Assembly: GCA_009760855.2 (NCBI GenBank)
Contig: WPIO01000050.1
Span: 1,852,501-1,914,500 of the forward strand
Direction of reading: 5' to 3'
Length of the DNA stretch: 62,000 nucleotides
DNA from: Cristatella mucedo
Lineage: Eukaryota > Bryozoa > Phylactolaemata > Cristatellidae
A model generated the notes under the pieces. It was given only the letters and a program-made list of their open reading frames with translations, ran no database searches and was not told the origin of the DNA. Shown here piece after piece: positions 1 through 11,215 of this stretch (its first letter is position 1; the number at the start of each line of letters is the position of its first letter). Both the position numbers and the translations under genes were made by a program.

Positions 1-614
1 GGCCATATAACTTGAATATCTTGAATCGCCGAATCATGTACATCTGCAAATAACTGCGATTTCCATTGCGATGATCATCAAGTAGTTCATTGTGACGCAA
101 AAATAACACTGGTTACTGCGTCGACACAGGGCCTAGGGTCAAGTAGTGATTAGACACTCATGCAATTGACTTCAATAATAAAACTGTCACCTGTTTCATG
201 CTGCTAATCGCGGCGACGAAGTAAATATGTTGAGGCCTTTAGGGCATTTTCTGAATTCCTACAAGCAGAACATTTTAACTGGACTAAGAGAGGATGCTAA
301 GCACGGTTGAGCAGTTCAGGACGGCACTGACTTGACTTCAAACGAGATCCGAGCGAAGCGATCGAACAGCCGGTGCGTACACGAGCGTAAATCTCATGCT
401 GCTGAATTAAAGCCACTCGCTGCGCGGCATAAAGAAAAAAAGTCAAACGAGACACGTCAAACGCGAAGCGCGATTAATTCAATTGACGTCGGATGCGTGA
501 AGACAGCGCGGGGCTGGGCGGGGCGGGGCGGGGAGGGGCGGGGCTACGGCATTCGATGCGGCGAGGGATTCTCAGAGAACGCATGGCGACCTCGATGACC
601 TGACCTTTTTACAG
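1..614 (+). other. Upstream intron of the ankyrin/death-domain gene
   Basis: No coding exon is recognised here. The stretch ends in a pyrimidine-rich tract and AG at 611-614 that serves as the splice acceptor of the first visible exon. Because that exon begins inside an ankyrin repeat, earlier exons must lie outside the window. A run of G-tracts at about 507-545 could form a G-quadruplex on the + strand. Confidence 0.6.
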
Positions 615-818
615 CGAGGCAAGTCGGCGCTGCACGCAGCCGCCGAGCGGGATTGGACCGGCCGGAACGTTCGTCTGCTTCTCGATCGCGGGGCTTTCGT
701 CAACGTCGCCGATCTCCACGGACGCACGCCGCTGCACGACGCCGCCGCACGCGGCGCGGCCGCGAACGTCGCGCTGCTCCTGCGCTACGGAGCTCACCCC
801 AACGTCGCCGAAACGACG
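615..818 (+). CDS. Ankyrin-repeat exon of an ankyrin/death-domain protein
   Basis: The exon is 204 nt (68 codons, phase 0 to 0), bounded by a pyrimidine-tract AG acceptor at 613-614 and a strong GTGAGT donor at 819. It encodes two consecutive ankyrin repeats. The first has the core GKSALHAAAE and LLLDRGAFVN; the second has GRTPLHDAAA and LLLRYGAHPN. These fit the family pattern of a TPLH turn, a first helix, then LLL..GA. Ankyrin repeats stack into a protein-binding surface. The next exon starts exactly one repeat later, which supports the splice choice. The start codon is upstream of the window. There is no ATG in this frame, and the longer open frames on both strands here are shadows. Confidence 0.92.
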
Positions 819-1997
819 GTGAGTAAGAAGGCTCGCGTTGCGAGTAGCGTGCCGCTTTCCGAGAGCCGCCCGCGACGGGGTCGCCCGTTCGCCTAGAGCG
901 AGCGCAATGCTAGCTTGAAGGCGATTCTCTATGGCGACCTGCGCGCGAAGTCTGTGCGCGAAGGCGGCTGCAAATTCTCTCTGCCCATTCGCAGTTGACT
1001 GGAGGGGGGTGGGGTGGAGAAAAGGGCTAAAAATCTCCAAAGTGCCCGCCCACTTCTCGCACGCGCTTCCTCGTCGTCGTCTGCCACTGGCCACCCGGAG
1101 ACCTTTTCCTGCGGGGAAATTCAGCAATCAGCTCCTTGGATCCGGCGAAAGTTCGGGACGTGCGATAAACGCTGGCGAGCGTCGGTCCGCGCGTACGGCC
1201 GCAGGCGGCGGCGCGGTGTTAATAAAGTGGCTAGCATTTTTCTTCAGAGAAATAAAGCTGTTCGTTGCATTTAATTATGGGAAAATGGCACTTGCTGCTA
1301 ATTGCGAACGTACGCCTGCTCTATTCACGCGCTGCTTGCGTAAAGCGCTACTCACGAATCGGAGCGCAGCCAGCCGGAGCGGTGCTGCAGCCGATAGAGT
1401 CTGCCATCGGCCATGCGCCTTGCGCCCTGCGCATCTGAATGCGCCTAGCAAGAACGCTGGCGGCAAACTTTGAGACGCAGCAGAGAAAGACACCGGCGGC
1501 CACCGAAGGTTGCTCCAAGCGCGCGGCGCCAGCTTGGCGCATTTCGTGGCGAGCGCTAGTGATTTCTGCGCCTCTTCGCCTGGCCGTGGGCCTGGCGAAC
1601 TGGCGGTCCGCGGCCGGGCGCAGTTTCAGAGGGCCGCATGGAAGCCCTTTCAAGCTGACGTCGAGGCGTCGGCTGTGTCCGGCGACACCGATCCAGCTCC
1701 GAGACCCTGTCTGTTCGACCAGCTTCAAGTGGTCGACGTCATCACGATGAAACCGTCCAGGCCTCGGGCGCTTTAAGTTCAAGGGTTGTCGGCGCATGAC
1801 TTCGCGCTCGCCCGGAGCGGGGCATCTGTCGGAATGAATGCAAAGAAATGCGCGCATCGATGAGCGCTGCGCCATCCCCGCCACGCCAACCGAGCCGTCG
1901 CCGCCACCGGCTGCTTCGCACTCTGTGCCGCCGCGCGCAGACGCCCCATCTTGCGGCGACCGCGACGATGACGACGGCGACGCCTCCTCGTTTGTAG
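819..1997 (+). other. Intron of the ankyrin/death-domain gene
   Basis: This GC-rich intron runs from the GTGAGT donor to the TTTGTAG acceptor ending at 1997. The several open frames inside it are arginine- and alanine-rich, show no domain pattern and overlap one another on both strands, as expected from base composition. I see no further ankyrin motif, and the flanking exons already join in register. Confidence 0.7.
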
Positions 1998-2096
1998 CTC
2001 GGCCTGACGGCTCTGCACGAAGCGGCGCGGAACGGGCACGCGGCGATCGTCATGCAGCTGGTCGCGGCCGGAGCCGACCCGGAACTACGGACTAGG
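1998..2096 (+). CDS. Ankyrin-repeat exon, one complete repeat
   Basis: The exon is 99 nt, exactly 33 codons, which is one ankyrin repeat, phase 0 to 0. The acceptor is TTTGTAG and the donor is GTAAAC at 2097. The repeat reads GLTALHEAARNGHAAIV, then QLVAAGADPE, an almost perfect family consensus: TALHEAARNGH for turn and helix 1, then the GADP hairpin. It continues the repeat phase of the preceding exon without a gap. Translating through the donor gives a stop within two codons, as expected for an intron. Confidence 0.93.
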
Positions 2097-2999
2097 GTAA
2101 ACTGACTCTCGGCTCCTGACTAGCCCACCCATACACAGCATAGCGGCCCGAGTTCCTGTAGGTAAATCCCCAGAGAAACGGAGTCGCTGTACGAGTCGCT
2201 GTAGGAGCGTCTCATTCTCTGCCTCTGAGCACTTTTCGGGCCACTGGGTCCTAGCCCGAAAGTAAAGTTCGCACATTTCACGACCGCGGTTGAAGTTAGG
2301 TTACTGGAGCTCGTGGGGGAGCGATAGCGGCGCGACGAAGAGCGAATCGCCCACAAGCGAGTTATGCGCTGTCGACGACGGCTGTATTGTCTCGCACGCA
2401 AGTGACACAACCGAGCGAGCGTACATACTGACGCAGTCAGTAGCCGTCGTGCGCGCTGCTTCGGAGCACCTAGTATTAAGAGAGAAGAGAGCGAATGGCG
2501 TGCGTACAGGCCGACGCACAGGCAGACAGCGAACTACGCGGCAGGGTACGCGGCGTCGTGCGCCTGCAAGGAGCTCGCCCGGCGGGCGGACGGAACGTCG
2601 TCTAGCGATGACACGCCCATAAGGTGCGAATCGTGCAGCGAGCCATTCTTTTTCCGCCAGCCGCGAACGCGGAAAACGGCAAAGTTTTCTTTTTCGAAGG
2701 CACTCAGCAAATGTATTAACGATAATAAGGATACTATTATTAAGCAGCTCTCGCGCTGTGCCGCTCATGCACCGCCGCTGCCTCCGCATCCAGTCGAGGG
2801 CGCGACGGCGGGAAACAGTGCAACGACGCCATGCTGCTCCTCGATTTCATCTGCCGAGATTTGCGACCTCAGAGCGCCGCGCTTGAGCTCGCAGCGGCGG
2901 CCCGCTGCGGCGCATATGCTTGCGCTACGTACGCAGGCGTATATCTACTCTCGGGCTTGGCTAATTGATTCCTAATCGCTTGCTTCTCTCGCTCGGCAG
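2097..2999 (+). other. Intron of the ankyrin/death-domain gene
   Basis: It runs from GTAAAC to a good CTCTCGCTCGGCAG acceptor ending at 2999. It contains an unusually long stop-free + frame (about 2404-2975) without a useful start. I treat that frame as chance, because skipping it keeps both phase and ankyrin register. Confidence 0.65.
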
Positions 3000-3122
3000 A
3001 GTCACTCGACCGCTCTGGATGAAACTGAAGTGCGCGCCAAACTTTGCGGCGACGTCGACCTTCACTTTGGACGCATACGAGAGTTCCTAGTCAACGAAGC
3101 TTCCCGAGTAATGCTCTCGGAG
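3000..3122 (+). CDS. Degenerate last ankyrin repeat and linker exon
   Basis: The exon is 123 nt (41 codons, phase 0 to 0) between a pyrimidine-rich CAG acceptor and a weaker donor, GAG followed by GTACTG. It opens SHSTALDETEVRAK, which places TALD at positions 4-7 of the next 33-residue unit, exactly where ankyrin register predicts. The rest of the repeat (GRIREFLVNEASRVML) is only loosely ankyrin-like and probably caps the stack or forms a helical linker. If the weak donor were not used, the frame would run on to a stop at 3257, giving a form without the death domain. Confidence 0.78.
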
Positions 3123-3388
3123 GTACTGAAGCGTTTCCTAGAACGACGATTCTGGCGACGGCAGTTTGCTGCGTCCGTTCAGCAAGCCGCGCTAGTCTCG
3201 ATGCTTCCAGCCTCACGCGAGACTGTCAGATGGAGCAGGCGGCGTAGAATACGATAGAATAGGGCGAACCGCATTGGTCTGATGTGAAGGTTAAGGCAAA
3301 AACCTCTAAATCCACGCAGTAGCGTAAAGTTACCGGCTACCGTTCTCCATTCCTCGAGCGGCGTTACCGTCCGCGATAGTACATCTGG

Positions 3389-3390
<2 letters not shown>

Positions 3391-3479
<89 letters not shown>

Positions 3480-3507
3480 GAAGAGAGAGGAGAGAGAGAG
3501 AGAGAGC
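3391..3507. repeat. (AG)n microsatellite
   Basis: About 115 bases of nearly pure AG, interrupted by a few C and G changes near the 3' end. On the opposite strand it yields a serine/leucine-only open frame, which is not a gene. Confidence 0.97.
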
Positions 3508-5342
3508 GAAGGACTAGACGAGCTCTCTGTCCCGCACTACTGTCTTTCTCACTCTTTATGTTCAAAACTTCGTCACGCTCTCTAGTGTTCTTAAAAGAAG
3601 AGTTTCAAGAGCCTTTAAAAATAAATGATGACCTGATGACTTTCGTATTCGTGAGAAATGCCCAGGAGCTATCGAAAGCGTTTGCATCTCTTTAATTGCA
3701 CACGTCTCCGTAATTGTAATCGTTTCTACCGCTATGATCGGCACTAGATAACCGTGATCACTGATCGGCGTTGACCCTGGTGAGAACTCCACGCTGCCCA
3801 ATAATGCGAAGTATTTCTCGACAATCCTGAATTTATGCTGCATTTTGGAAGAATGCCGGTAAAACAATCGTTTGACAATGCTGATATAACGAAGGTGGTC
3901 TGGCACGAGACTGCGAGCAGAAGAATGTGGCCTCGAATAGTTAGCAATTAGCTCTATAGACGGCTTGCCGCGCCATTGTTTGGCCGATTGAGCCAATGAC
4001 ACTGAGTCCTACTTCTCTTCATACCGAGTTAGGTCACTAATGCTCACAAGGCCCGGCATCGCTAGACTCCCATATCTGGCTAAGGCACTGCGCTAATTTA
4101 GGCCTGCTGTTCTTGTCCTCAGATCCACAGTGGACATAAAATTATCTGTTCACTTGTCGGTGAGCGAACCTTTTTCTGTTCAGATCCAATATGGCGGAAT
4201 TCACCTCCACAATTCTAAGGTAACGAGATCATCTCTCTTTCAGCCGACTGCGGCACATTCTTTCCAGCCGTCTTGCGCTAATACATATGCACTTCTAATT
4301 TCATTGACTGCCCTGCTGACTCAAACTTTTCTTCTAAATTTTGTTCTGGTTCTTTAGATAGAGAGTTTTGGTTATCGTTTACACACAAGAGGTTGGTCTG
4401 GTTTTGAATTAGCCACCGAAGTTTCCAGCGTAATACCCACACGGTCTTCACGGTACATCAAGAGATGCATGGATGCACAGAATTATTTTAATGACTCTTA
4501 AATTATACTTAACGATCGTGTACGGTAAAGCGCAGTTTATTTAGTGCAAACTCAAAATTTTAAGCGCGAACAGAGCACTTTTGTATAACATTGCTTTCAG
4601 GAGATTTTTTATCGGATTTCGATTAAGTCACGATTCTTGGACGCGTCTTGCATTTCATCAATTCCTTTTCAATAATGTCTGAGGATCGTGGGCTCACTGT
4701 GCAACACGTGGGCTCACCATGAAGATCATGATATTTATGAAAAAGGACAGTGCTCCGGCGGTAGTTAGCAGAACAATATTTGACTCTAGCAACTTTAAAA
4801 TGAGGCTTATTGGATTAAATATAATGTCGTGAATTAAAAATACGGAACTTAATCGTCAACATGATTTATATTTTAGTGTTAAAGGGTAATGCAGCACTCA
4901 AAATTAAGAGTGACATATCATGCTTAGACTGCAAAATCTTAAGTTTAATGACACCACCAGGTGCTCCTAATTGGGTTAGGTTAGCCTTCTTGCATAAGTC
5001 TATATTATAGGAGCAAGACTGCTATTTCATCGATTCCACCACTGCGTAACCTGTACCGCATAAAGCAATTCATTTGGCCTTTCATGCTTAAGATAATAGC
5101 AGTTGGCTACATTGTGAGCTTTAACAGCTGTGTGCTTTTATTTTACGGCAGATTATTCACCGGCTTAATACTCCTTAGTTCCCATGGCTCTATTGTTTTA
5201 GGCGTAGATGAGCGTTCAAACCCACAGAAAAACATAAGAGATACACATGGACGCACCGTTGCAATTGCACACGCCCGCACCAAAGTATGCCCCATATCCT
5301 AAACGATCTTACTCAGTACACCTTTGAAAAGGTTTGTGAATA

Positions 5343-5578
5343 TGTGTGTGCGTATGTGTGCGCATGTGTGAGTTTGTGTGGGTATGTGTGCGTGTGAGTG
5401 GACGTGCGTGTGAGTACACGAACGTGTGTGAACGTGGCATGTGTGTGTGTGTTTGCGTGTGTGTGTGTGTGTGTGTGTGTGCACATGGATACCTGCATGC
5501 TCGTGCATGCACATGCACACACAGACACACACACACACACCCGAGCGCGAATGCACACACGAGCATCACACTAGTACG

Positions 5579-5633
<55 letters not shown>

Positions 5634-5646
5634 AGACACACACACA
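5343..5646. repeat. TG-rich array followed by CA array, inverted arrangement
   Basis: From about 5343 to 5480 the + strand is TG-rich with interruptions. After a 30-base unique spacer it switches to CA from about 5515 to 5646, including a pure run at 5581-5632. The two halves are reverse-complementary in character and could pair as a long imperfect hairpin. Confidence 0.95.
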
Positions 5647-6005
5647 AGTACACTCAATGACAAGCGTTTATGAGAATACATACCCTTACATCAACAGGAT
5701 ACATGTGCATTCCTAAACATGGCTACGTATGTAGCTGCAATGTATATACAATAAATTAGCTGTATCTACCTTTCAGCTGCTCCAAAAGTATACTTTTTCT
5801 TACATTTCACGTGTAGTTTCATGGAACTCAAATTTAATAGATCGTCGATTCTGGCTGCATTTGTTTACTTATGTGTCTCTCGTTCAGCAGGTTTCACAAT
5901 TATGATCTCGTCCATAATTTTGCTTTGTCAACTGTGATGCAAAAACTCGGGTCGCGGTCGCTCGTCTAAGGCAGCACAATTTATGGTTGTTACGCTACTA
6001 TACAC

Positions 6006-6014
6006 AAACACACA

Positions 6015-6080
<66 letters not shown>
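6006..6080. repeat. (CA)n(TA)n compound microsatellite
   Basis: About 55 bases of CA run directly into about 20 bases of TA. It lies 215 bases upstream of the death-domain exon. Confidence 0.96.
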
Positions 6081-6081
<1 letters not shown>

Positions 6082-6294
6082 TATTTATACATATTGGTCG
6101 CTACGCTGTCTATTTGGAGCTCACCTTAAGCAGTGTCTGATTATCCATGGCTTTGGAAGTTGGTGACAGCAATGCATGTGTGACTCTGCGAGACTCGAGA
6201 CCGAGAGAGATACCTGAACTAAATCACTGCTTTGCGCTTAAAGATGATTCAGGACTATCTCATTAACCGGCTTTCACTGTTAATGATATTGCAG

Positions 6295-6562
6295 AGACAT
6301 CGCATGCTGCGGGTCTTCGATAAGCTGTGCAGCATGTTCCGTGTCGACGACAATTGGGAGTCGTTCTTCCTTACACTCTTCTGCGACAGCGAGCAGTACA
6401 TGCAGGATGTCATGGGTCAGGTGCCCTGTCAAGCATGCGACGCCAGTCTGACGGTCATTGTACACTTCCTGCTTCATAGATGGTTAACCGACTTCCCTCA
6501 CACGGCGACTTTGTTTGTCTTGTGCAGAGCCTTGCGGGACCATGGAATGCCACGCCTTGCAG
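6295..6562 (+). CDS. Death-domain exon of the ankyrin/death-domain protein
   Basis: The exon is 268 nt, entered in phase 0 after the ATATTGCAG acceptor and left in phase 1 at a GTGAGC donor (6563). It encodes about 89 residues with the death-fold pattern: FDKLCSMFRVDDNWESF (helices 1-2 with the conserved W), then LLHRWLTDFPHTAT and LCRALRDHGMPRLA (helices 5-6). Death domains are six-helix homotypic interaction modules used in apoptosis and NF-kB type signalling. Ankyrin repeats followed by a C-terminal death domain resemble the ANKDD1 group, although an NF-kB p105-like tail or another ankyrin/death protein is possible because the N-terminus is not seen. If the donor is ignored the frame ends 16 codons later at 6612, and AATAAA lies at 7009, so 6612 could be the true end. 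Confidence 0.88.
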
Positions 6563-7354
6563 GTGAGCTTATGACCACCGTATTTATAAGTAAAACGACG
6601 TTTAATATATAAGTTTTACCAAAGACGAATGAAAATTGTAGCAAGATCCACGCGTTTAAGGACCATGCATTCTTGCGATCATTTAACCTAAATCTTAATA
6701 AGTTTGCTAAGCACGTGGTTCTCTTTGAGGCAAATAAGTGATTTTAATTTTGCGTTATGGTATGTAGCGAAAGTAGCCCACTTAGCGAAGTTTCACTGGC
6801 TTACTGTCGAGCATCGAATCCTCATCTTTTCGACCCCTAATAGTTCAATATTAGGAATCCTCTTGTGGTGAGAACGATGGCTGCGTTGCTCAATGGGTGG
6901 GCAGTTTATTTAGCCACGACCAGAAAGGACAAGCGAGCTACCTACTGAAGAAAATCCGCGATGTCATGTTGCCGCGAGTCCAAGGAAGGAAACTGTGGAC
7001 GGTTCTTAATAAAAAAAAATATTATGCTGCATTTTTCGATAGCCTTCAGCTTATCGGGAAAGATTTAATGAAATAGTGCGCCTCCTCACCAATATTGCAC
7101 TGAATGGCGGAGCTAAGCTACGTGCCGAAGACGCTCTGTCAACTGGAAAACCTCATTAGACCAGTCCAAATGATAGCTGCCTGAGAAGCTCCACAAAATC
7201 GGCGAAACACTTCAAACAGAGCGGTGATCCATTAACTAATGGATCAATAACATAGCCGTCGAAGACGCTCTGCCTTTCATCTTTGTAGCCTTAGAGCTGC
7301 GCCAAGAAACGGTAACCAGTAGTTGGTACGGAACTCCTCTCGAGAAACTCTTTT
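6563..7354. other. No recognised gene
   Basis: Moderately AT-rich unique sequence. It is either the 3' UTR or downstream flank of the ankyrin/death gene, or its next intron. AATAAA followed by an A-run at 7009-7019 is a possible poly(A) site or an old retroposed tail. Confidence 0.5.
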
Positions 7355-8340
7355 TTATGTATGTATGTACCGTCTGTAACTGCACAAAGCCATAAAGACT
7401 ATGTGGATGTTACGCAGAAGAACTTTGAATAGCCCACTCACAGTCCAAGCGGCTTTCGGTATGCATTCGTTAGCCAACAGACTTCGTCTCACGCAACAAA
7501 GAGAAAGTGCATAGCAGAGTCAAGAGAGCAGTTGAGGTAGAGAGTAGCATGGAAGTGGCAGCTCAGCACCGCTGAAAAGGATGAGTCATAGTCGGCAGCA
7601 GAGAGTAGTTGTCGTTGCATAATAATTGTGGAAGCGAGTTCCACAGTCTAGGACCTGCAGAACTAAAGCTTCTGTCACCAATGGTCTTTAAGCTGAGGAA
7701 TGGAACAGCTAATTTATTGTCCACACATGACCTGAGGGCACGAAGAGGCTGAAGCCGGTGCAGCAGTTCAGTTAGGTATGGAGAAGCCAAGCCGTGGTGG
7801 GCCTTGTCGGTCAGCGTAAGAACTTTGCTCTGTATCGTTGCTCAACTGTGTCCATCCTGCCTCTTTTAGCAAAGGAGGCATGTGCTCAAACCTCTGGGAC
7901 TTGAAAACTAGCCTTGCAGCCATATTCATAGTCAGCTGCAGTGGCCTAGTTGCTTTCTTTGGTAGCCCAGCCAAAGGGGAATCGCTAATAATCAAGCCGA
8001 GACAGAACTAAGGAGCTTGATAAATTTTTTGCAAGCCACTGTGGAAGACAGGTCCTAATCAGGGACAGGGGTCGGACATGATGGCTAGCTGTAGTAGCAG
8101 TCTTCTGAACAAAGCTTTTAAAATTGAGGCAGCTGTCGAAAACAACGCCTAAATTTCAAGTACGTGGTGATGGTCGCACAACAGCATCGCCTATTAGAAG
8201 AGCAAAGCCTTTTAATCCAACCACACGCTTAGGGTGTTCTGTGTGCAGCAGTTCGGTTTTATTGTCGTTTCGTTTCAAGAAGTTTTCCGACATCCAGGCT
8301 CGAATGTCGGCAAGTCAAGCATTGAAACTGCCTGTAGCAC
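7355..8340 (-). mobile_element. CR1/L2-type LINE fragment, 3' part (copy A)
   Basis: Read on the - strand, broken frames give the C-terminal part of a LINE ORF2: SRLDYCDSPLAGLPKKATRP, RLVFKSQRFEHMPPLL and GDRSFSSAGPRLWNSLPQ, the signature downstream of the reverse transcriptase core in CR1/L2 elements. The 3' UTR near 7360-7450 matches copies at 10.6 and 14.85 kb. Stops and frameshifts show it is dead, and it is 5'-truncated. Confidence 0.9.
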
Positions 8341-9045
8341 CGTCCCACAATCCTAATCACTATGGCCATTCGATGGCCATTTCCGGCATGCTAGTGGCCA
8401 CTGCGGCTGAGCTACCACGCTTCCAGAGGTGACGAACGAGCGGGTAGGGGCGGTTCCATAAGCTCGCTTCCGGCCCCTCTTTCAATGATGGTTGAGGTCT
8501 CGTTAGCCATCCCAAGTCCGAGTGCCTCTCACATGATAACTTTCTATTTACATAGCCTAAAATATATCTTTCATTTCAAGTAGACAAAATTTCCTAGCCG
8601 ACTAGACTTTCTCTGGGTGCTATTAGAGGTTGGCTACAATGTTACCTGCTAGGGCGCCTAATGAACTATAATCCTTTCCGAAATGGAGACTGGAAATTTT
8701 CGGTGGTTCGTCTGAAAATTTTTTGGGAAGCTCGCAGTTGAAGGTGTAATGGACTTTTGAAGGAGCCGGTTAACTGTACTTTGTTCTTACCCATAAGACT
8801 TCCATCTTATGCGGTGCAGGTGAGCTGCAAGAAACGCCAACGTGACCTCGAACCGCAATGCTCACCAGTCGTACGCTTTGCATTTTGTAGACCAGACAAT
8901 TGAGAAGTTCACAGTTTAAGCCACGAGCCTTACAGATGCACGCTGAAAGATCTAAAACTTGACACAGCTAATCCCATAGACGGCTATCTGAGAGTTTAAA
9001 GACAGATTGATTATTTCATCATCGCTAACATGAAGTGTAATGTTC
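8341..9045. other. No recognised feature
   Basis: Unique sequence between two LINE fragments. No exon, RNA gene or repeat was recognised. Confidence 0.5.
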
Positions 9046-9660
9046 AGTAATAAATTTATTATCAATAAGACATTGACAAGGCATCCTAAGAGAATTAGTC
9101 TCTTTCTAGGTACTTGGCATATGCTCGGAAAGTACGCATATTCGCAAGTACCTGTCAGATTCTTTGAGAGATCTGTGCGCGTTTAGCTTCTGATTAAATG
9201 CTGTCACTCCAATGGACATCGCAAAGTCAGTAGTGAGTGAGTTCCAGGCTTTGCGAGCATTAGAACTGAAGACCTCCAAAGCCTGGCTGGTTGTTTCGAA
9301 GCGCAGCTAGACGGCTTGAGTAATAACAGCGGCTGGTATTATGCCCAGCCAGATTGGGAAGATGGCTAGATGATAAGTAAGCCGAAGCAAGAGAGAATGA
9401 AGGAACCTAAAAGTGTGCAACAAAGCCTGAAGTTACTGAAGTTACTTAATGGAGAGCGAGTGCACGTCTGTGAAAATATCTCTATTGTGGCATTTACTAC
9501 ATGAATGACGACAAACTTAGCTGCAGAGCTTGGCATAGGCCAGAAGACCTGCGAGTAACGATGTCCATAATTCGAGCCAGGGTACCACTGTAAGCATGAA
9601 CCAGCATGATCGTGTGGTACCATGGTCAAAGAAAGCCTGTGTTTACTTTGCAGCAAATTT
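9046..9660 (-). mobile_element. LINE 3' fragment with conserved tail
   Basis: The - strand ends in the 3' tail shared by many elements here (AGAAAGAGACTAATTCTCTT, then a TTATT-rich end). The 9290-9560 part resembles the 3' region of the LINE at 46.9-47.9 kb, including GTGCACGTC and a TAGCTGCAGA block. No open frame remains. Confidence 0.72.
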
Positions 9661-10624
9661 AAAGTGCCTAGAAAGAGATCAAGTTATTTGAGGGGGATTT
9701 ATCAAGTGTGTTATTATGATTATGATTTTTGCAATAGTACGTTGCTTAAAGCACGCAGACTTGATTGTGGAGCTGATTGTGTCGTCTAACAAAAGGTTTC
9801 ACATTAAATAAGGACTTCTAGATTTTTAGAAAACGCTACAAGAAGTATTTGGCCCAGCCAATTTTGAAGGTTACGTTCTCCAATTCCTAAAAATGCTTTG
9901 AAATCTATCAGCCATCGCTACTACGATAATTAAACTGCAGACACGTCCTGCTACTTGAGCCATGTCGATTTAGGCGGCTTTACACACAGCCTTCTAAAAT
10001 CTATTAAGAACCGCCATGTCAGCTGCATCGAAAGCAGCTATCTTCATCGGATTGGTATTGCAACTATTGTATAATTGAGCTGTTAGAAATTCATGAGCCG
10101 GTCGCATTAGTTGGACGCAACCTGTAGATGCAACACGCAATATTTCAGCCCATTTCAAGCATATTAAAGCAGATTCAAGCCTAAATCTAAAGGAGGCTTC
10201 AAATCGTTATCTTTGAATAAAAGTAATTGCCTTTATAATACGTCTTTTTTATAGCAAATCATCAGCTTGTAATGTCACCGTGAGCTCACCACTCGAGGAT
10301 GCACAGCTGATTGCTTCAAAATGAGAGATGATACCGTACTAGAGGACTTTGCAGTAGAAGAGCTATTGCAATTTCTGTTGAGCTAAGCTAAATATTTCCA
10401 TACATTTTTTATTATTATGTCATATTTTTTTATCGAATACCCTTAATCGTTGAAGAGAGTGAAAACTGAGCTAACTTAAATATTGCAGTCAGCGTCAATG
10501 TGAGTTCATTTGACTTCTTTCACCCTTTGCAGCTCTCGCGTCAAACAGTTGGGCAGCATGAAAAATTAATTCCGAGGCTCTAAAATCAGCCAAAAGCCCC
10601 AAATTTACACATATACGTCCATAT
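9661..10624. other. No recognised feature
   Basis: AT-rich sequence without a recognisable gene or repeat, apart from T- and A-rich stretches near 10.4 kb. Confidence 0.5.
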
Positions 10625-11215
10625 AATGTAATGTATCTCCGTCTGCGACTCCACAAAGCCACAAAGACTATGTGGGTGTAACGCAGGAGAGTTTTGTATA
10701 GCGCACTCTCAGCCTAAGCGCCTTTCGGTACGCATTCGGTTCGTCTCACGCAATAAAGAGAAAGTGGGAAGGATACCTTAGTCAGGAGAGCAGTAGAGGT
10801 AGTGAGTAGCATGGAAGTAGCAGCTCAGGACAACTAAAGAGGACGAACTATGGTCGGCAGCAGAACAGTGTCAGTCGTTGCGTAAGAATCGTGGAAGCGA
10901 ATTCCACAGTCTAGGACCTCCATAGCTAAAGCTTCTGTCGCCAAAGTACTTTAAGCGGAAGAATGGAACAGCCAATTTATTGTCCATACAGGACCTGAGG
11001 GCATGAGGAGGCTAAAACCAGTGCTGCAGTTCAGCTAGGTATGGAGGAGCCATGCCGTGTCGGGCCATGTAGGTCAGCGTAAGAACTTTGCTCTGTATCC
11101 GTTGATCAACCGGCAGCTATCCTAGCTCTTTTAGCAAAGGAGTCTGGGACTTGAAAAAATAGCCTTGCAGCCATATTCATAGCCATTTCCAGTGGACAAG
11201 TTGCTTTTCCATCAG
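10625..11215 (-). mobile_element. CR1/L2-type LINE fragment (copy B)
   Basis: It is closely similar in nucleotide sequence to copies A and C, from the 3' UTR block ATCTCCGTCTG through the region encoding NKLAVPF, and is degraded by indels. It is 5'-truncated, as is usual for target-primed reverse transcription. Confidence 0.85.

Larger units (their letters stand above)
3123..6294 (+). other. Long intron with microsatellites
   Basis: This 3.2-kb intron separates the ankyrin part from the death-domain exon. It holds an AG array, a TG-then-CA array and a CA/TA array (listed separately). Between these I see only AT-richer unique sequence without domain-like open frames. Confidence 0.7.

Noticed and set aside
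2404-2975. A 190-codon stop-free + frame with a vaguely ankyrin-like part (QTANYAAGYAASCACKELA)
   Set aside because: Considered as an extra ankyrin exon, but no phase-0 acceptor with a good pyrimidine tract exists, and the exon at 3000 continues the ankyrin register directly from 2096.
5299-5716. Cys/Val and Thr/His repeat proteins
   Set aside because: They are TG/CA microsatellite read in frame, on both strands at once.
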